Shown in pieces: positions 1-12,229 of a stretch of DNA of 64,000 nt. The position numbers and the translations under genes are program-made. This DNA comes from Acanthosoma haemorrhoidale. Lineage: Eukaryota; Arthropoda; Insecta; Hemiptera; Acanthosomatidae. The stretch lies in contig OV884014.1 in the NCBI GenBank assembly GCA_930367205.1, forward strand, positions 115,141,768 through 115,205,767, in the 5' to 3' direction. Each line of letters opens with the position of its first letter. The first letter of the stretch is position 1. The notes under the pieces were generated by a model. That model was not told the DNA's origin. It made no database searches and saw only the letters and a program-made list of their open reading frames with translations.

Positions 1-82
1 TTTATTTTTTGACGAATTGAAAAACTTGATGTGTGTCTCATTCACCGTCGGCACGATAAGCAACGGGTGCAAGTTGGAATTT
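1..82 (-). mobile_element. LINE B fragment, coding end
   Basis: A degraded copy of the C-terminal coding segment that is better preserved at 303-580 (GEFIRRRHIKFFDS region). It adjoins the 3' end of the next copy, so two truncated copies of the same LINE lie in tandem. Confidence 0.5.
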
Positions 83-580
83 TTTTTTTTCCTCCATAGC
101 CCCTTAAAAATTTGACAGTAATAATTTCAATTATTGATTCTCAGTCGAATCTATTTACATATGATTTTTATATTTCCTGTGGCGTCGCTACATTATATAC
201 TGGTTTTTATGTTTTTTTTTATAAAAATTATACAATGCAATACAAGTATAATAATGTACATTATACATGAATGCTCTGAACTGACTCTAATAAAGGTGAT
301 GATCAAAGTTTGAACAAAATCATGAAGTGCACTGGGTTGGTTAGGTGCTGCAACGAGTCAAAAAACTTAATGTGTCTCCGGCGGATGAACTCGCCCACCG
401 ACGGCACACCAAGGAACGGGTGCAGGTCAGCGTTCTTCAACCTCTCGAAAGAGGTATGTCGGACCACTTTTCGCATGATCCCATTATGGAAATGTTGGAG
501 ACATTTGGCTGTATTGTGAGTCAAGTGGGTAAATAGCGGGGCACCGTACAGCGCAGAGCTGGCCGGAGGACACATTTATA
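62..580 (-). mobile_element. LINE B (jockey-like) RT end and 3' UTR
   Basis: The minus strand encodes the reverse transcriptase C-terminus of a jockey-like non-LTR element: YGAPLFTHLTHNTAKCLQHF, then HTSFERLKNADLHPFLGVPS and HIKFFDSLQHLTNPVHF. This fits the usual RT thumb pattern of basic residues, L-VPTV-EFI and an N-P near the end. The 3' UTR lies at lower coordinates and carries a GTAGCGACGC motif shared with the copy near 6275-6640. The upstream part continues across the mariner at 581-1822. Confidence 0.75.
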
Positions 581-1822
581 CGAGGGCGGTCTGAAAAGTT
601 TCCGGCGTAACAAAGATACAAGACTTTTTAAAATTTTTTTTTTATTTTTCAACATTTCCTTGTAACACTACACACTTCTCCCAGCGATGCTCCCATCTCT
701 GTAACCCGTCCAAATAGTACTCGGCGTTTTTCTCTGCAAAATAATCGTTCACGAAGGTGATTGCCTCTTCATTTGACGAAAATCTCTGTCCTCCGAGCAC
801 AATTTTTAGAAGAGGGAACAAAAAGAAGTCACTTGGGGCTAGATCTGGTGAGTAAGGCGTCAACAGTTCAAACCGTAATTCATGAATTTTCGCCATGGCA
901 ACCCCGCTGAGGTGTGAGACGGTGCGTTGTCTTGGTGAAACAGGATTTTCTTTTTCTGCAAATGTGGCCTTTTTTCCGCAAGTTCTGCCTTCAGCTTGTC
1001 AAGTAATGATGCGTAGTATGCTCCTGTAATGGATTTTCCTTTTTGAAGATAATCGATTAAAATAACTCCATGACTATCCCAAAAAACAGTCGCCAACACT
1101 TTCCCAGCCGAAAAAACAGTTTTTGCTTTTTTTGGAGCCGGTTCCCCCTTTGCAGTCCACTGTTTGGAGTATATTTTTGTTTCGGGCGTATAATGGTGTA
1201 TCCAAGATTCATCCACAGTAATTAATCGGATTTATTGCGCCTAAACTGCGCCAACAGAGCGTTGGAAATGTTCATTCGAACACGTCTTTGGCAAACGCGC
1301 GGGCAGCTTTCTCATCTCTAAATGTTGATTTAATATGTGACAAACACATTCTTTTGACATGTTCATAACCTATGCTATCTCTCACACTTTAATTCGGCGG
1401 TCGTCTAGCACCATTTGGTGAACTTTGGCGATGTTTTCGTCGGTAGTTGCAGTTTTTGGACGTCCCGAACGTTCATCGTCTCCCAAGCTCTTACGACCAC
1501 GTTTAAATTCAGCTGCCCAAAATTTCACTGTGGTAAATGATGGTGCAGAGTCCCCATACACAGAATCTCATCTTTGATTTGCGTAGGCGTATTGCCTTTC
1601 AAAAACAAATATTTAATGACAGCTCGATACTCGATTTTGTCCATTTTCATAAAAACACTTACATCGACTCACTCAAAGGACTGTTACACAACAACTGTGC
1701 GTCTAAAATGGCTGAAACTTTGGTGAGTAACTGGCAACAGATGAACAACGAAATTCACTAGCTTTTATTTACGACTGCTCTTATGCTCATGTTGAGGTCG
1801 GAAACTTTTCAGACCACCCTCG
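581..1822 (-). mobile_element. mariner family 1 copy, nearly full length, transposase broken
   Basis: A 1,242-bp DD34D mariner bounded by TA duplications (579-580 and 1823-1824) and near-perfect inverted ends built on GGTCTGAAAAGTTTCC. The transposase reads on the minus strand from about 1650 to 642, with pieces MDESWIHHYTPETK, KVLATVFWDSHGVILIDYL, KKILFHQDNAPSHTS and YSPDLAPSDFF, which include all three catalytic aspartate contexts. Frameshifts and an internal loss (compared with the copy at 17497) make it a pseudogene. It sits inside a LINE B copy. Confidence 0.95.
642..1650 (-). pseudogene. mariner transposase pseudogene (copy 1)
   Basis: The transposase frame is broken into at least three pieces. 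The start (ATG complement at 1648-1650) reads MKMDKIE as in the second copy. The catalytic core at 860-1216 is open from MDESWIHHY to HQDNAPSHTSAG, then shifts to MAKIHELRFELLTPYSPDLA and ends near 642. Usual length for the family is about 345 residues. Confidence 0.9.
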
Positions 1823-1824
1823 TA

Positions 1825-2061
1825 CATCATCAGTTTGAGAGGAAGCGACAGGTTCGCTAATAAGTGCAAAGACTTGAGAAATACTTTCGATATTTCGTTC
1901 CTAAGATAGGTAGAGAAATGAACCCGTAGCATTTTCATAATATCTATACGCCTAGCTGGTTGTTTATGTTCACGGTCCACAGACGGAGTCGTGAAAGGAA
2001 GGCGATAGTGGTCCTTGAAAATTGATACATTTGCATTAACAGAAACTATACACCGAATCAA
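1825..2061 (-). mobile_element. LINE B RT segment on other side of mariner
   Basis: The minus strand reads MIRCIVSVNANVSIFKDHYR and later YLRNEISKVFLKSLHLLANL then SLPLKLMM. If the mariner and one TA are removed, this runs into Y-K-C-V-L-R-P-A-L and, after a one-base shift, YGAPLF, the usual thumb-region pattern of a jockey-like RT. The two sides therefore belong to one LINE copy split by the transposon. Confidence 0.65.
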
Positions 2062-2889
2062 AATTAATCATCATGTCCCTATTTTACTCTTACTTAGTTG
2101 AGTGATCGAATCGCGATAGGATAAAATACACCCGTTGAGTTAATATTAAAAGTTGATATCTCTAAATGGCAGAGTGTTGGTCCAATCTAGCCCTGATTAC
2201 TTTATTTACAATCTTCGGCGCCCCCCCTCCATGCAAATTGATCTCTGACGTCTGAACAGGGCTTCGTGTTTGTACGTTTAATTCAACACTCAGGGTCATT
2301 GTGCACAAATTAGAGAATAACTCTTGAAAATAATTCAATTTGTCTGGAGATATCAACTACCAGCGATTTTCAAAACCCCCCCTACAAAACAAAACATGTA
2401 ATGCTTTTGAAAATAAGGTACATCTTTAATTATACCTCAGATTTGTATTTTTGTAAAAACATTTTTCAGATAGCGATCTCACAACAGTAAAGAATTATAA
2501 AAAAAATACTTTATTAATATCAACAACTCACAATCCTGGAATAATTCACAGAAAACAGACTATTAATACAGGAGAGGTGACTGGATGAGCAGGGTAAAAA
2601 GACAAGTATGGATTTTAGATGAGGGATTGAGGAATGAGCTGCAGATCAGTGTTCTACAGAATCATAAACATGTTACTCGAATCTACTTCAAGTACAGAGG
2701 GTCGGTAGGGTCCAATGTGGCTTGTTTCAGAACACCTTTGGGCCGGAGTGATTGGCCTATTGGCCTATTGTCCAATGTTTACTTCTTTACTGTATGCCAA
2801 GCCGACCATTGATGTGAAAAAGCGGATAACTGACAGACACATTGGAAATATATCGGATACAATCCAAATTTTATTTATAACTTGTTTAT
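2062..2889. other. No gene seen
   Basis: AT-rich DNA with short chance frames. A stretch near 2755-2815 resembles 13810-13885 (shared GCCGACCATTG-type core) and may be a minor dispersed repeat. Confidence 0.5.
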
Positions 2890-3425
2890 TGTGCTAAAAT
2901 TACAATCTGCCTTATTAGGCAATAAGTAATTGAAATAAATGCTCTCATTCATACCATATTTAAAATTCATCATTCACCCGCTCATTCATACAATATTTAC
3001 AAACAGCCCAGAGGCCTCCCAAATCCACATGGTTGTCACCTCCCTCGCATGCGAAAGAGGAGTCTTGGGAAGTCCCCCACGCTCCTCCGTCTCGCGTCAC
3101 CGGATTCGAGCCAGTGGAGGGTGACCAAGAGTGCGAGAGCCACATACGCTCAGGACATGATTGGAGAAACTGGCCTTTGCTATATGGGATTACGGTGGTT
3201 GGATAGGTTACTATGGAATTTCATGAACTTGGAAGGAATGAGTTCAAGAATGTAAGGTATATTAAGATCGTTATGAGGGGTTTTGTTGCTGACGTAATAA
3301 GGGGTAATTACAATTGTTCTCAGGGTTTTTGATTGAAAGGATTGGATACGCTTGATGTGCAACGTTTTTGCTGTCCCCCATAGCTCTATTCCGTTTGTCA
3401 AGATTGACTTTACCATTATATGTTT
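2890..3425 (-). mobile_element. LINE A (jockey-like) 3' fragment
   Basis: The minus strand holds a truncated RT end: TNGIELWGTAKTLHIKRIQS then FQSKTLRTIV and YVSNKTPHNDLNIPYILEL, followed by the 3' UTR with GAGCCAGTGGAGG and a tail near 2905-2935. G-IELWGTA is the standard jockey motif. The same UTR recurs at 8184, 9085, 11774 and 25018. Confidence 0.85.
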
Positions 3426-5355
3426 AAGGGAGAACAGAGCGCCATAGAGTGAGCAATGGACCAAATACACTTGAGAACTACTGGAATAGAAAACTTGAGG
3501 GTAGGCAGATAAACAGACTTAGGAGGGAAAACATAATGGTTTCTAGTTTTGAAAAAATCCAAAAAAATTGTGCAGGAACAGCAACGTATTGTATTTATTT
3601 CAATGCCTGGGCACAATTTATCACAGGTTCTACTATCAATCATTACCTGATAAATTACTATTAAATTCCTCTAAAACGACATCAGTCAATTATGTTGCAT
3701 CAAACTTCAATATAAGATAGACTTTACCGTTTGCAATGGCCAAATTTTGACTATTATACTTACTTAAGCAGTTTGGATCCATACATACCTGCGATGGATG
3801 CATGAAACATTCCTTATAACAGAGGCTATTTACAATAAAATGGTACCATTAAGGCCAATTATTTAAGAGCTGATGTTATTCGTGCCACTACGAAACGTCT
3901 GTTGTCATCGAAAGTAATTGTTGTTTTTCTGATATCAATTATCGTTCCCTTCTTGAATCAGATTAGACGCATATATTGTTCCCAAGGACAGAAAACCGGC
4001 TAAAAATCGAATGAAATCTTAGTTAAAAGAACCTGTTTGATTATCTATTCGTTCCAAGATTGTGGTAGGTATTTTTTTATTAAAAAGCTAATATTTTTTT
4101 TATTATTATATTTTAAAGTATATTTAAAAATTAAAATTGTATTCCGAGCCCTTTCCTGGGTTTCTTTTGGCAATTTTTTTTTTAGTACAGAAGCTCTGTG
4201 TACTGTGTCTTCTAATTCGTTAAGTTGGATATTTAGTTGATCTATATGTTCTCTTAATAGACTCAGTCTTCAAGTTGTGACCTACAAAACAGTGTGAACT
4301 GATTCAATTTCTGATCAAAATTTCAATAAATATTTCACAGTCTGCTCCGTCCTTTGACGGACATGAACACCTTTTCAAAGGTATCTATGGTATTATCACT
4401 CTATGATAAATTATTTGAAATTTTACAGATTAACGAACTTAGAAATTTTAGAGTGAACCTCAGAACCTGGAATCGGAAAGAATGGCAGTCTTCTATAAAG
4501 CGGACCTTACGTGATCATTGTTAATGTCATTACCTTCATAAGTCTTTCATTATTACTTTTCAACCTACTGATGCAAAGTAATATCATTCAAGGTGGCCGT
4601 GAAAAGTAAAATTATAAACGATTATTTTAAGCAGTAATTTCCGTTTACAAACCATCGTCTTGCCACAGTCACAAGTCAGGTTTGGTCTGTTCACCTTGAG
4701 GAACATCAAAAAGAATGTATTAAGATTCATCGCACAAAGGAATAAGTTTCATAACATAAAAAGCACCCATTTGAGTTTCCTGTGTGCTAGATGTCGCCTC
4801 ATTTGAGATTCTCCACGGGTTGGCTTTGATTCATGGCGAGGTCCAAGGATGTGTAGCTGCTCTTGACCCCGAGTCAAGCGTGATTTGTTTTCGTGCGGTC
4901 GCATATTTATGGATAACTACTACTGAAGGAAGGCTTTGGATTTATTTTGACTTAGCTTGTTCTTAGCTTAGCTGTAGGTGGCTCATGTCACATGCATTCA
5001 GAACCATACTGTAATAATAAGGGTTACAAACAGTCAAGAGTCTCTTCTTTTAGCAAAATCCACAAAAAAATATAAATTTTTAAATTCTAATAAAGAAGTG
5101 AGTTGTTGGTTTAGATTCGATCATTGCCGATTTCTCTCAATCACTGTTAAATTATGTCAAAGGAACTTATTAACCAAAATAGCTTATATTAATTTACCCT
5201 GTCTATATTGCATACACCTGCGTTAGTACCTTTTGGCTCGTTGTTCTGAATGTAAAATTTATTTTTTTAAATTGTTAAGAGTTTGCTTCTCGGAGAAATT
5301 TTTTGAGAAATTTTCCATATACTTGTGCCTATTTCCTATTTAGGTTAATTGTGAT
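3426..5355. other. No gene seen
   Basis: About 1.9 kb of AT-rich DNA. Short frames near 4037, 4784 and 4978 show no domain, start context or splice signals I can defend. Confidence 0.5.
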
Positions 5356-5359
5356 CAAT

Positions 5360-5850
5360 TAAGAGCTCGAAGGCTTCGCCTGGCCTACAACAAACCATCG
5401 CCTAGGCACCCCTAGGCTTAATCCTTGGTAGACTCTCACTACCTTCCTGACTCCATCCGCCTTTCTAGGCATTCCACACCCCATATCCTTCTCATACATC
5501 CTTCAAATAGGGGTCTCCCCTTAGTGAAAGGCACTTTCCAGCCAAAAATAATTTTCCTTATTTTTCCCACATTCCTATTTTTTATAAGTTTGAGAGCTTA
5601 GAAGAAGAAAAAAAAAAAAAAAAAAAAAAATTAGGTTAAAAACAAAAAAGAGAGACTCTAGGCCCAGCCATCAGTGGACTCTCACCACTGTACCGAAACA
5701 ACCAACCTCCACCGAGGCTTCCCACACCCCTTAATCCTCTCACACAGCCTTCAAACAGGTACTCCTAGTATAAGGATCCGATTAAACTAAATATTTTATA
5801 TTTATCCCTCATCCTGAATTTCTAACTAGAGAGCTTAGGAAAAAAAAAAG
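5360..5850. repeat. Dispersed repeat D, two degraded copies
   Basis: Two related C-rich, A-tailed units (about 5360-5610 and 5655-5845) sharing a CCTTCAAA core, CTCACACAGCC-like text and a terminal GAGAGCTTAG(G) before an A run. A third copy lies at 41704-41860 in a plx intron. The A-rich end suggests a retrotransposed non-autonomous element; I see no tRNA-like promoter. Confidence 0.6.
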
Positions 5851-5869
5851 ACAAGTGAGCTTCACGATA

Positions 5870-6160
5870 TCTTTGAGCTGCTTACGGTGGATGAATTCAT
5901 CCAAAGTAGACATATCAAATTTTTCGACTCACGCAATACTTGACAAACCCAGTGTTTAACACGATATACCCCCGCTCCGTTCCCCCATTGATGGCAGGAC
6001 GCTGTCACGGCTGGAACGCTTTAGTGTTAAGGTTCTAGTTTTTAAGTTTAGATTGTAAGTTTTTCTCCCATTTTCTAAACTGGAGGTGAGCCCAATCACC
6101 TAGATTTGTATGCATTGTTATTTCCTATTAACATCAATCTGATTTATGTAACCCAACCTC
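5870..6160 (+). mobile_element. LINE B 3' fragment
   Basis: The plus strand reads TVDEFIQSRHIKFFDS, the same RT C-terminus as at 303-580, then a 3' UTR with GGTGAGCCC. It is strongly truncated. Confidence 0.65.
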
Positions 6161-6274
6161 CTTCAAATGCATCTGCGCATAGCAAAAAGAGGAGAAAGAT
6201 TGTCAAACTCTTTTGCTTATATTTTTCGTTGTATAAATTCAAGGGGTTTAGGAAAAAAAAAAAAAAAAAAAGAC

Positions 6275-6640
6275 AAGGTTTTTGACGCGTTGCAGCACCT
6301 AAAAAACCCAGTGTTTAACACTATGACCCCGCCACCCCTCCCGCATCGATGGCAACAGACTGTAGGGGAAAAATTAGGTTAAGAGTTAGTATGTAAGTTA
6401 GTTTTAAGCTTTTGATCAAAAAGGTGAGCACCACCACCTTTTAGAGTCTTTTCAACCAAGTTGAGTATAATGTGAATCATTATACGTATATTGAATTATA
6501 TAATTTTATACGCGATTTAAACCATGTATATAATGTAGCGACGCTACAACAAATATAAAAATACTATGTAAATAGATTCGAATGAGAATCTATAATGGAA
6601 ATAATCATTGTAATTTTTAAGGGGCTATGACTATTGAGGG
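6275..6640 (+). mobile_element. LINE B 3' end
   Basis: This copy starts near the RT terminus (TTGCAGCACCTAAAAAACCC) and covers the 3' UTR, including TAATGTAGCGACGCTACAAC. It matches 62-320 on the opposite strand and 23035-23395. Confidence 0.7.
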
Positions 6641-6997
6641 GGGGGATATGTTCCGATCAAAGGAACGATTGTTTTTAACTCACTATAAATGGGGGGGGGG
6701 ATAATAGGTAAAAATGTCTTTTAAGTTTTGCCTTCATGCCTGAAGACTTTGCGATCTGAATACAACTTTCACATGTCATGTTTACTCATTAAAATATATA
6801 ACTCCATTCATATAATAATTAATAAACACTGTTAATGTAAAATTAGGGGCTTCCATTTTTAGGTTGCATTGCCCTTGCTCGATGGTCAACTTTTGAACCT
6901 TTGTGTAGTCAACGAGAGGGGTTCCAAAAATTAAACAATCTATCTTTTGAACTTTAATTGTATTGAGTTTGGCATGATCGAAAATTTCTTACACATT

Positions 6998-7402
6998 TTT
7001 TATCACAACTGCATTGATGTTTTATCACAACTGCATACATGTTTTATCACCACTGCATACACGTTTTATCACAACTGCATTGATGTTTTATCACAACTGC
7101 ATTAATGTTTTATCACAACTGCATACATGTGTTATCACAACTGCATTGATGTTTTATCACAACTGCATACATGTTTTATCACCACTGCATACACGTTTTA
7201 TCACAACTGAATTGATGTTTTCTCACAACTGCATTGATGTTTTATCACAACTGCATTGATGTTTTATCACAACTACATCGATGTTTTATCACAACTGCAT
7301 CGATGTTTTATCACAACTGCATTGATGTTTTATCACAACTGCATTGATGTTTTATCACAACTGCATACATGTTTTATCACAACTGCATACATGTTTTATC
7401 AT
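6998..7402 (+). repeat. 22-bp tandem array, about 18 copies
   Basis: The unit is GTTTTATCACAACTGCATNNAT, with the variable pair TG, AC, CG or AA. Units are almost perfectly phased at 22 bp. The long frame across it is an artefact of the repeat. Confidence 0.97.
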
Positions 7403-8183
7403 CGCTGACTTAGATCTAGAAGGATAAACTAGTCTATACTAAGTAGCACTATCCTCCTAGACACCTGACACGCATGATGACTACGTAGGAACTTGATTTT
7501 CAAATTAAATTCAAAACATGATACTTCATATGGGGTGGAATCACTGCATGTTCTTTGTCACATGTCATTCATTGTCTATTTGTTACTAATGTTCATCACC
7601 ATATTCACTGGTTGTATTATTTATTCTCTGTATACGGTTGTTAATAAATAAATAAAATTAGATTAAACCGATTCGTGACGAACACAAATTCCCTTGACAT
7701 TTTATCCTGTAGGGACGCTTCTACACGCTCGGGTCTGTATACAAAGGAGCCAAATTTTACACCGGGATGAAAATCATGCTGAGAATGTCACAAACGGTGC
7801 TCTCTCGAAAGTGTTTGTGTTTAGGGATCACGTAGTGTAAGTAATCACAGGTGTGCCAAATTGGCACAAAACGTCTCTTGTCTTGTCTATGTAGTAACCT
7901 TCATTTGGCTTATAACGGTCGAGTGCTTAGCTGGTCTTTTTATATAGCAAATATATTTTACCATTGGCTAATGAATAAACATTATTTATAGTTCTTTATT
8001 TCACTTATCAATAACCAATTTGTGTATAAGAAATTTATTGACGAGCTCAATTGCACAAGTAGATGACGCATTCTAGATTATAGTCTTGATGAAGGGGATG
8101 TAGCTGGTGACTATCGCAGGATGTTGATAAACAAAATCAGCTAAAAATGATTCGAAACAAAAACTAAAATACTCTTCCATGCT
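7403..8183. other. No gene seen
   Basis: Mixed AT-rich DNA. The stretch near 7675-7870 has higher GC and may be a degraded element, but no motif allows a name. Confidence 0.45.
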
Positions 8184-8527
8184 CTTCCATCAGCAGCGTC
8201 ACCGGATACGAGCCAGTGGAGGCTGACGAAGAGCGCGAGAGCCACATGATTGGAGTTACTCAGGACATGATTGGAGAAACTGGCCATTGCCAGGACTCCC
8301 ACTGTCACGCATTTATAGCAGGTCACGAGGCCAGTAGTGTTTCAGTCTCCGAGGAGGATTATAGGGATGAGTGGTGCAGTGCAATGACTGTGCTGATACG
8401 TCCCTATGGAATTTCAAGAACCAGGATGGGATGAGTCCGAGAATGTAGGGTATATTAAAATCATTATGAAGGGTACTGTTGCTGACGTAATAAGGGGCAT
8501 TTACTATTGTCCTCAGGACTTTTGATT
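8184..8527 (-). mobile_element. LINE A 3' fragment
   Basis: The minus strand carries the 3' UTR (GAGCCAGTGGAGG complement context) and the end of the RT. Its tail is missing at the low-coordinate end, so this copy is cut on both sides. Confidence 0.75.
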
Positions 8528-9084
8528 GGGGAGGGTTTAATTTTGTACGTAAAATGGTCCCCAGCTGTGTTTTATGTTTTAGAACTCTTGATTGAAAATT
8601 CTGTTAGGTTTTGATTTTAGTCTGTTTAGTTATTTGTAAATTCGGGTTCATATCACATAATTGTTTTCAGTATGCCAAATAGTTTCTGGGACGAGGAAAG
8701 TTTTGATTCTATGAAGATAAAATAAAAAATACTACGGGAGTTGTTGCTTTAAACAGTTATCTCAGGCACCTCTCTAATGCCCGCTGTAGCAATTAAGGCG
8801 GGAGAATATAAACGAACTGATCGAGGGGGGCTAATAGAGGCAGCGAGGTGATTGTCATTACGTCAACTCCGTATAATGGACCATTATGGCGGCCATTGGA
8901 CGAGGGAACAAACAGAAACGAACAGCTTGTCTGCATAAATGTTATTAATTATTGAACAGCGTAGTCTCGGGGTTGTTTTTTTTTTGATTAATTCGCCTAA
9001 AGACTTTACGTTATCTTATGATCACAAATAAAAATTGTTATTTCAAATATGTTTAAATTTGATCAATGACGGATTAAAGTTAAT
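8528..9084. other. No gene seen
   Basis: AT-rich DNA without repeats I recognise. A GC-richer patch near 8770-8900 has no motif. Confidence 0.45.
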
Positions 9085-9990
9085 GAAGCGAAATGTTCCC
9101 ACATTACCTTCACCTCCTGCCGCAAGTATTGCCCACTAGTTTCTTTTAATTCCATTCCTCTCCCCGTATCCGAGACAGTAAGGTACTTAGGCTTCCATCT
9201 TGACAAAAGACTGACATGGAACCCACACACGAGGCTTAAATGACAAGAACTAAACAGACGCTTTGGACAACTGTACAGACTACTTCGAAGGACATTCCAT
9301 CTCTCAATAGAAAATAAACTACTAATCTACAAAGTTATACTTAAACCAATCTGGACATACGGAATAGAGCTATGGGGGACAGCCAAAAGTCGACCATCAA
9401 GCGCATCCAATCCTTTCAATCAAAAGTCCTGAGAACAATAGTAAATGCCCCTTATTACGTCAGCAACAAAACCCCTCATAACGATCTTAATATACCTTAC
9501 ATTCTTGAACTCATCCCTTCCAAGTTTATGAAATTCCACAGTAAGCCTTTCCAACCACCCTACTAATCCTGTAGCACAGTAATTGCACTGCACCACTCAT
9601 CCCTATAATATCCTTGGAGACTAAAACGGCAGTGGCCTCGTGACCTGCTATAAATAAGTGACAATGGGAGTCCTGGCAAGTTTCTCTGATCATGTCCTGA
9701 GCGTCTGTGGTTCTCGCGCTCTTCGTCAGCCTCCGCTGGCTAGTATCCAGTGACGTGGCTGACCTAAGCGCGTGGGGGACTTCAAGACTCCGCTTCCTCC
9801 TTCACTTACAGGTGCACGCGAGGGAGGTGACAACCATGAGGACTTGGGGGGCCTCTGGGTTGTTTGTATATATAGTACGAATGAGCGAGTGAATGAAAAT
9901 TGTAAATTGGTATGAATGAGATAATTTATCACAATTACTTTTAGCCCAATCAGGCAGATTCTAATTTTATCATAACAAAGTGTTTGTAAA
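9085..9990 (+). mobile_element. LINE A (jockey-like), longest 3' copy
   Basis: The plus strand encodes the RT thumb end: VSETVRYLGFHLDKRLTWN, a stop, then LNRRFGQLYRLLRRTFHLSI, ENKLLIYKVILKPIWTYGIE, LWGTAK, and after a frameshift IKRIQSFQSKVLRTIVNAPY and YVSNKTPHNDLNIPYILEL. These are classic jockey-clade motifs. A 3' UTR of about 400 bases and an A-rich tail at 9990-10018 follow. Stops and shifts show it is dead. Confidence 0.9.
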
Positions 9991-9994
9991 CAAA

Positions 9995-11040
9995 AAAAAA
10001 TATATATAAAAAAAAAAACTTAAATATTTTTGGTACAAAATGCTTTGTAATGTTTTACAAGAAACTAATGTGCAGTCACGTACCTCTGATATCTCTCCTG
10101 GCCTTTAAGGTTCCTTAAAATGAATACTGACTTGTTCTTCTCCTAAAAATTTCATTTCACTTACTTTACTTAAAGTGTCTTAGTAACTGTTCAATGAACA
10201 CTTCTCATTTAATAACGTCCAGCATGTTAGTCACCCATATTCTACTTTAAAAAAATCGGATGTTGTATCATAACCATATTTTGTATGGAAAGCAAAGACT
10301 GGAACGGATATAAAATAATGGAGTTTTTAAACTTAAAATATGTTTTTTCTTGGCCAAAAAACCTTCTCATGTAAGCTGAATTTCTTCTCTCGACCTTCTG
10401 CCGACAAAGACCAGAATAGAAAAACTGACAGACGGCTGAAAATGGGGGTTTCTGGTTCTGAAAACATCAGCAAAACGCCAGAAAACAAAAAAACAGTTGA
10501 CCATTTATTTTACACTTGCGTCATAAATTTTTCTATTTTAATTTTTTAATGCCTTTTCTGTTAAATCTTCAAAGATCCACATTGAGTTATGATTCATAAC
10601 TGACAAAGTTATAGCGTTCTGAATTCCTGAAGCATATGCTGACTGATTCGCAGAAAACAATGGCCATTTCTGTCCTATAATGTTACAACGCCGAATATAT
10701 CCATACGCTTTACTTTAGTCCGTATTGTCTCGAATGACCAATTGGTCTATTGCCTGATCCTCTGTCATTCTCAGTTATGATCCCTTCTCCTTTGTCAGTT
10801 ATATTGTCACTTTCAATATAAAACTATCTCGCTGTGTCAAATATTTCGTTAATCGCCGCTATTTCCCGCTGATACCAGTAATTTAAAAAAATCATTTGTC
10901 CTTAGATTCATCAGGTCGCATAACATTTTACAGAGTCTTGTTGCTAATTTCTAGATTTCTAACGTAGAAATGGGATGCCGAGGAAAAATATAAATAATAC
11001 TTATTAATTTCTTTATTGTGCTATATATTAATGCTTTATT
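9995..11040. other. No gene seen
   Basis: AT-rich DNA after the LINE tail. A frame near 10340-10549 has no domain or splice context. Confidence 0.5.
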
Positions 11041-11045
11041 GGGAT

Positions 11046-11356
11046 TAGGGTGGTTGGATAGGTTACTATGGAATTTCATCAACTTGAAAGGGATGAGTTC
11101 AAGGATCTAAGGTATGTTAAGATCGTTATGAAGGGTTTTGTTGCTGACGTGATAAGGGGCATTTACTATTGTTCTCGGGACTTTTGATTGAAAGGATTGG
11201 ATACGCTTGATGTTTGACTTTTTTGCTGTCCCCCATAGCTGTTCTGTTCCATATGTCCAAATTGGCTTGTAGATTAGTTATTTATTTCCTATTGAGAGAT
11301 GGGATGTCCTTTGAAGTAATCTGTACAGTCTGTTTAGTTCTTGCATTTTTAGCCTC
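11046..11356 (-). mobile_element. LINE A RT fragment
   Basis: The minus strand matches the RT thumb of the 9085 copy from GAGGCTAAAAATGCAAGAAC through the TGGGGGACAGC motif to the end of the frame. Both UTR and upstream parts are absent. Confidence 0.75.
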
Positions 11357-11773
11357 TATAAATAATAACAATAAAAATCCTTCCAAAGAACAATTCACAA
11401 TTAGAGTAGCCTAGTTAACAAAGAATTGTTTATATCTTCGGAATTCTTGACAATTGATTGCATGCTTACATTTTTATTAAGGCTACGAAGTATAGTGTGA
11501 TAGGGTAGAGTTAGATCAGTCTATTTGACAGCGGGGGTGTATTTTTTATATTATTGATAGATGCGATTATTTCATCGATATTTTTTCACGAACACATACT
11601 CGAAAAAGATTAATCAAAACAATACTAAATGATTGAACGAGAAAAACGTAGAGGAACTTGAAGAGTAGAGGCGAAATGAAGTGGAGCCACCAATGAAAAT
11701 GACAGCAAAAATATAGGTTTTTTTTTTAATTTAGGAAGATATGGCGCCCACAAAATTCATCGCGCTCTCACCT
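11357..11773. other. No gene seen
   Basis: AT-rich spacer between two oppositely oriented LINE A fragments; no coding signal. Confidence 0.45.
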
Positions 11774-12145
11774 CATCGCACCACTCATCCCTATAATCCT
11801 GCTCGGAGAATAAAACGGCAGTGGCCCCGTGATCTGCTGTAAATGCGTCCCATTGGGAGTCCTGGCAATGGCTAGTTTCTCCATTAATGTCCTGGCCGTC
11901 TGTGGCTCTCTGTGGCGTTAGCCTCCACTGGCTCGTATCCGGGGACGCGACTGAAGGAGGAGCGTGGGGGACTTCCCAAGACTCCGCTTCCTCTTTCGCA
12001 TGCGAGGGAGGTGACAGCCATGTGGATTTGAGAGGTCTCTCAAAAAATATTGTATGAATGATGAATTGTAAATATGGTATGAATGAGAACATTTATCACA
12101 ATTACTTATTGCCTAACAAGGCAGATTGTAATTTTAGTACAATAA
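11774..12145 (+). mobile_element. LINE A 3' UTR fragment
   Basis: The plus strand starts at CACCACTCATCCCTATAATC and runs to the tail with AAGGCAGATTGTAATTTTAG, the same UTR as in the 9085 copy. It contains no RT sequence. Confidence 0.75.
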
Positions 12146-12229
12146 GGAAGATTGGTTACAATTTTTTTAGTGAAAAAATTAGAAAATGTCCATCAGGCAC
12201 GTTTTATTTTGTATACGAATATACCTACC

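Noticed and set aside
1537..1761. Plus-strand frame near the mariner end
   Set aside because: It is antisense to the transposase N-terminus and the same shadow appears at 18519 in the second copy.
7014..7259. 81-codon frame rich in His, Thr and Phe
   Set aside because: It follows the 22-bp array exactly and has no independent support.
6998..7402. Possible CRISPR array
   Set aside because: Units are adjacent 22-mers without unique spacers, and the DNA is eukaryotic.
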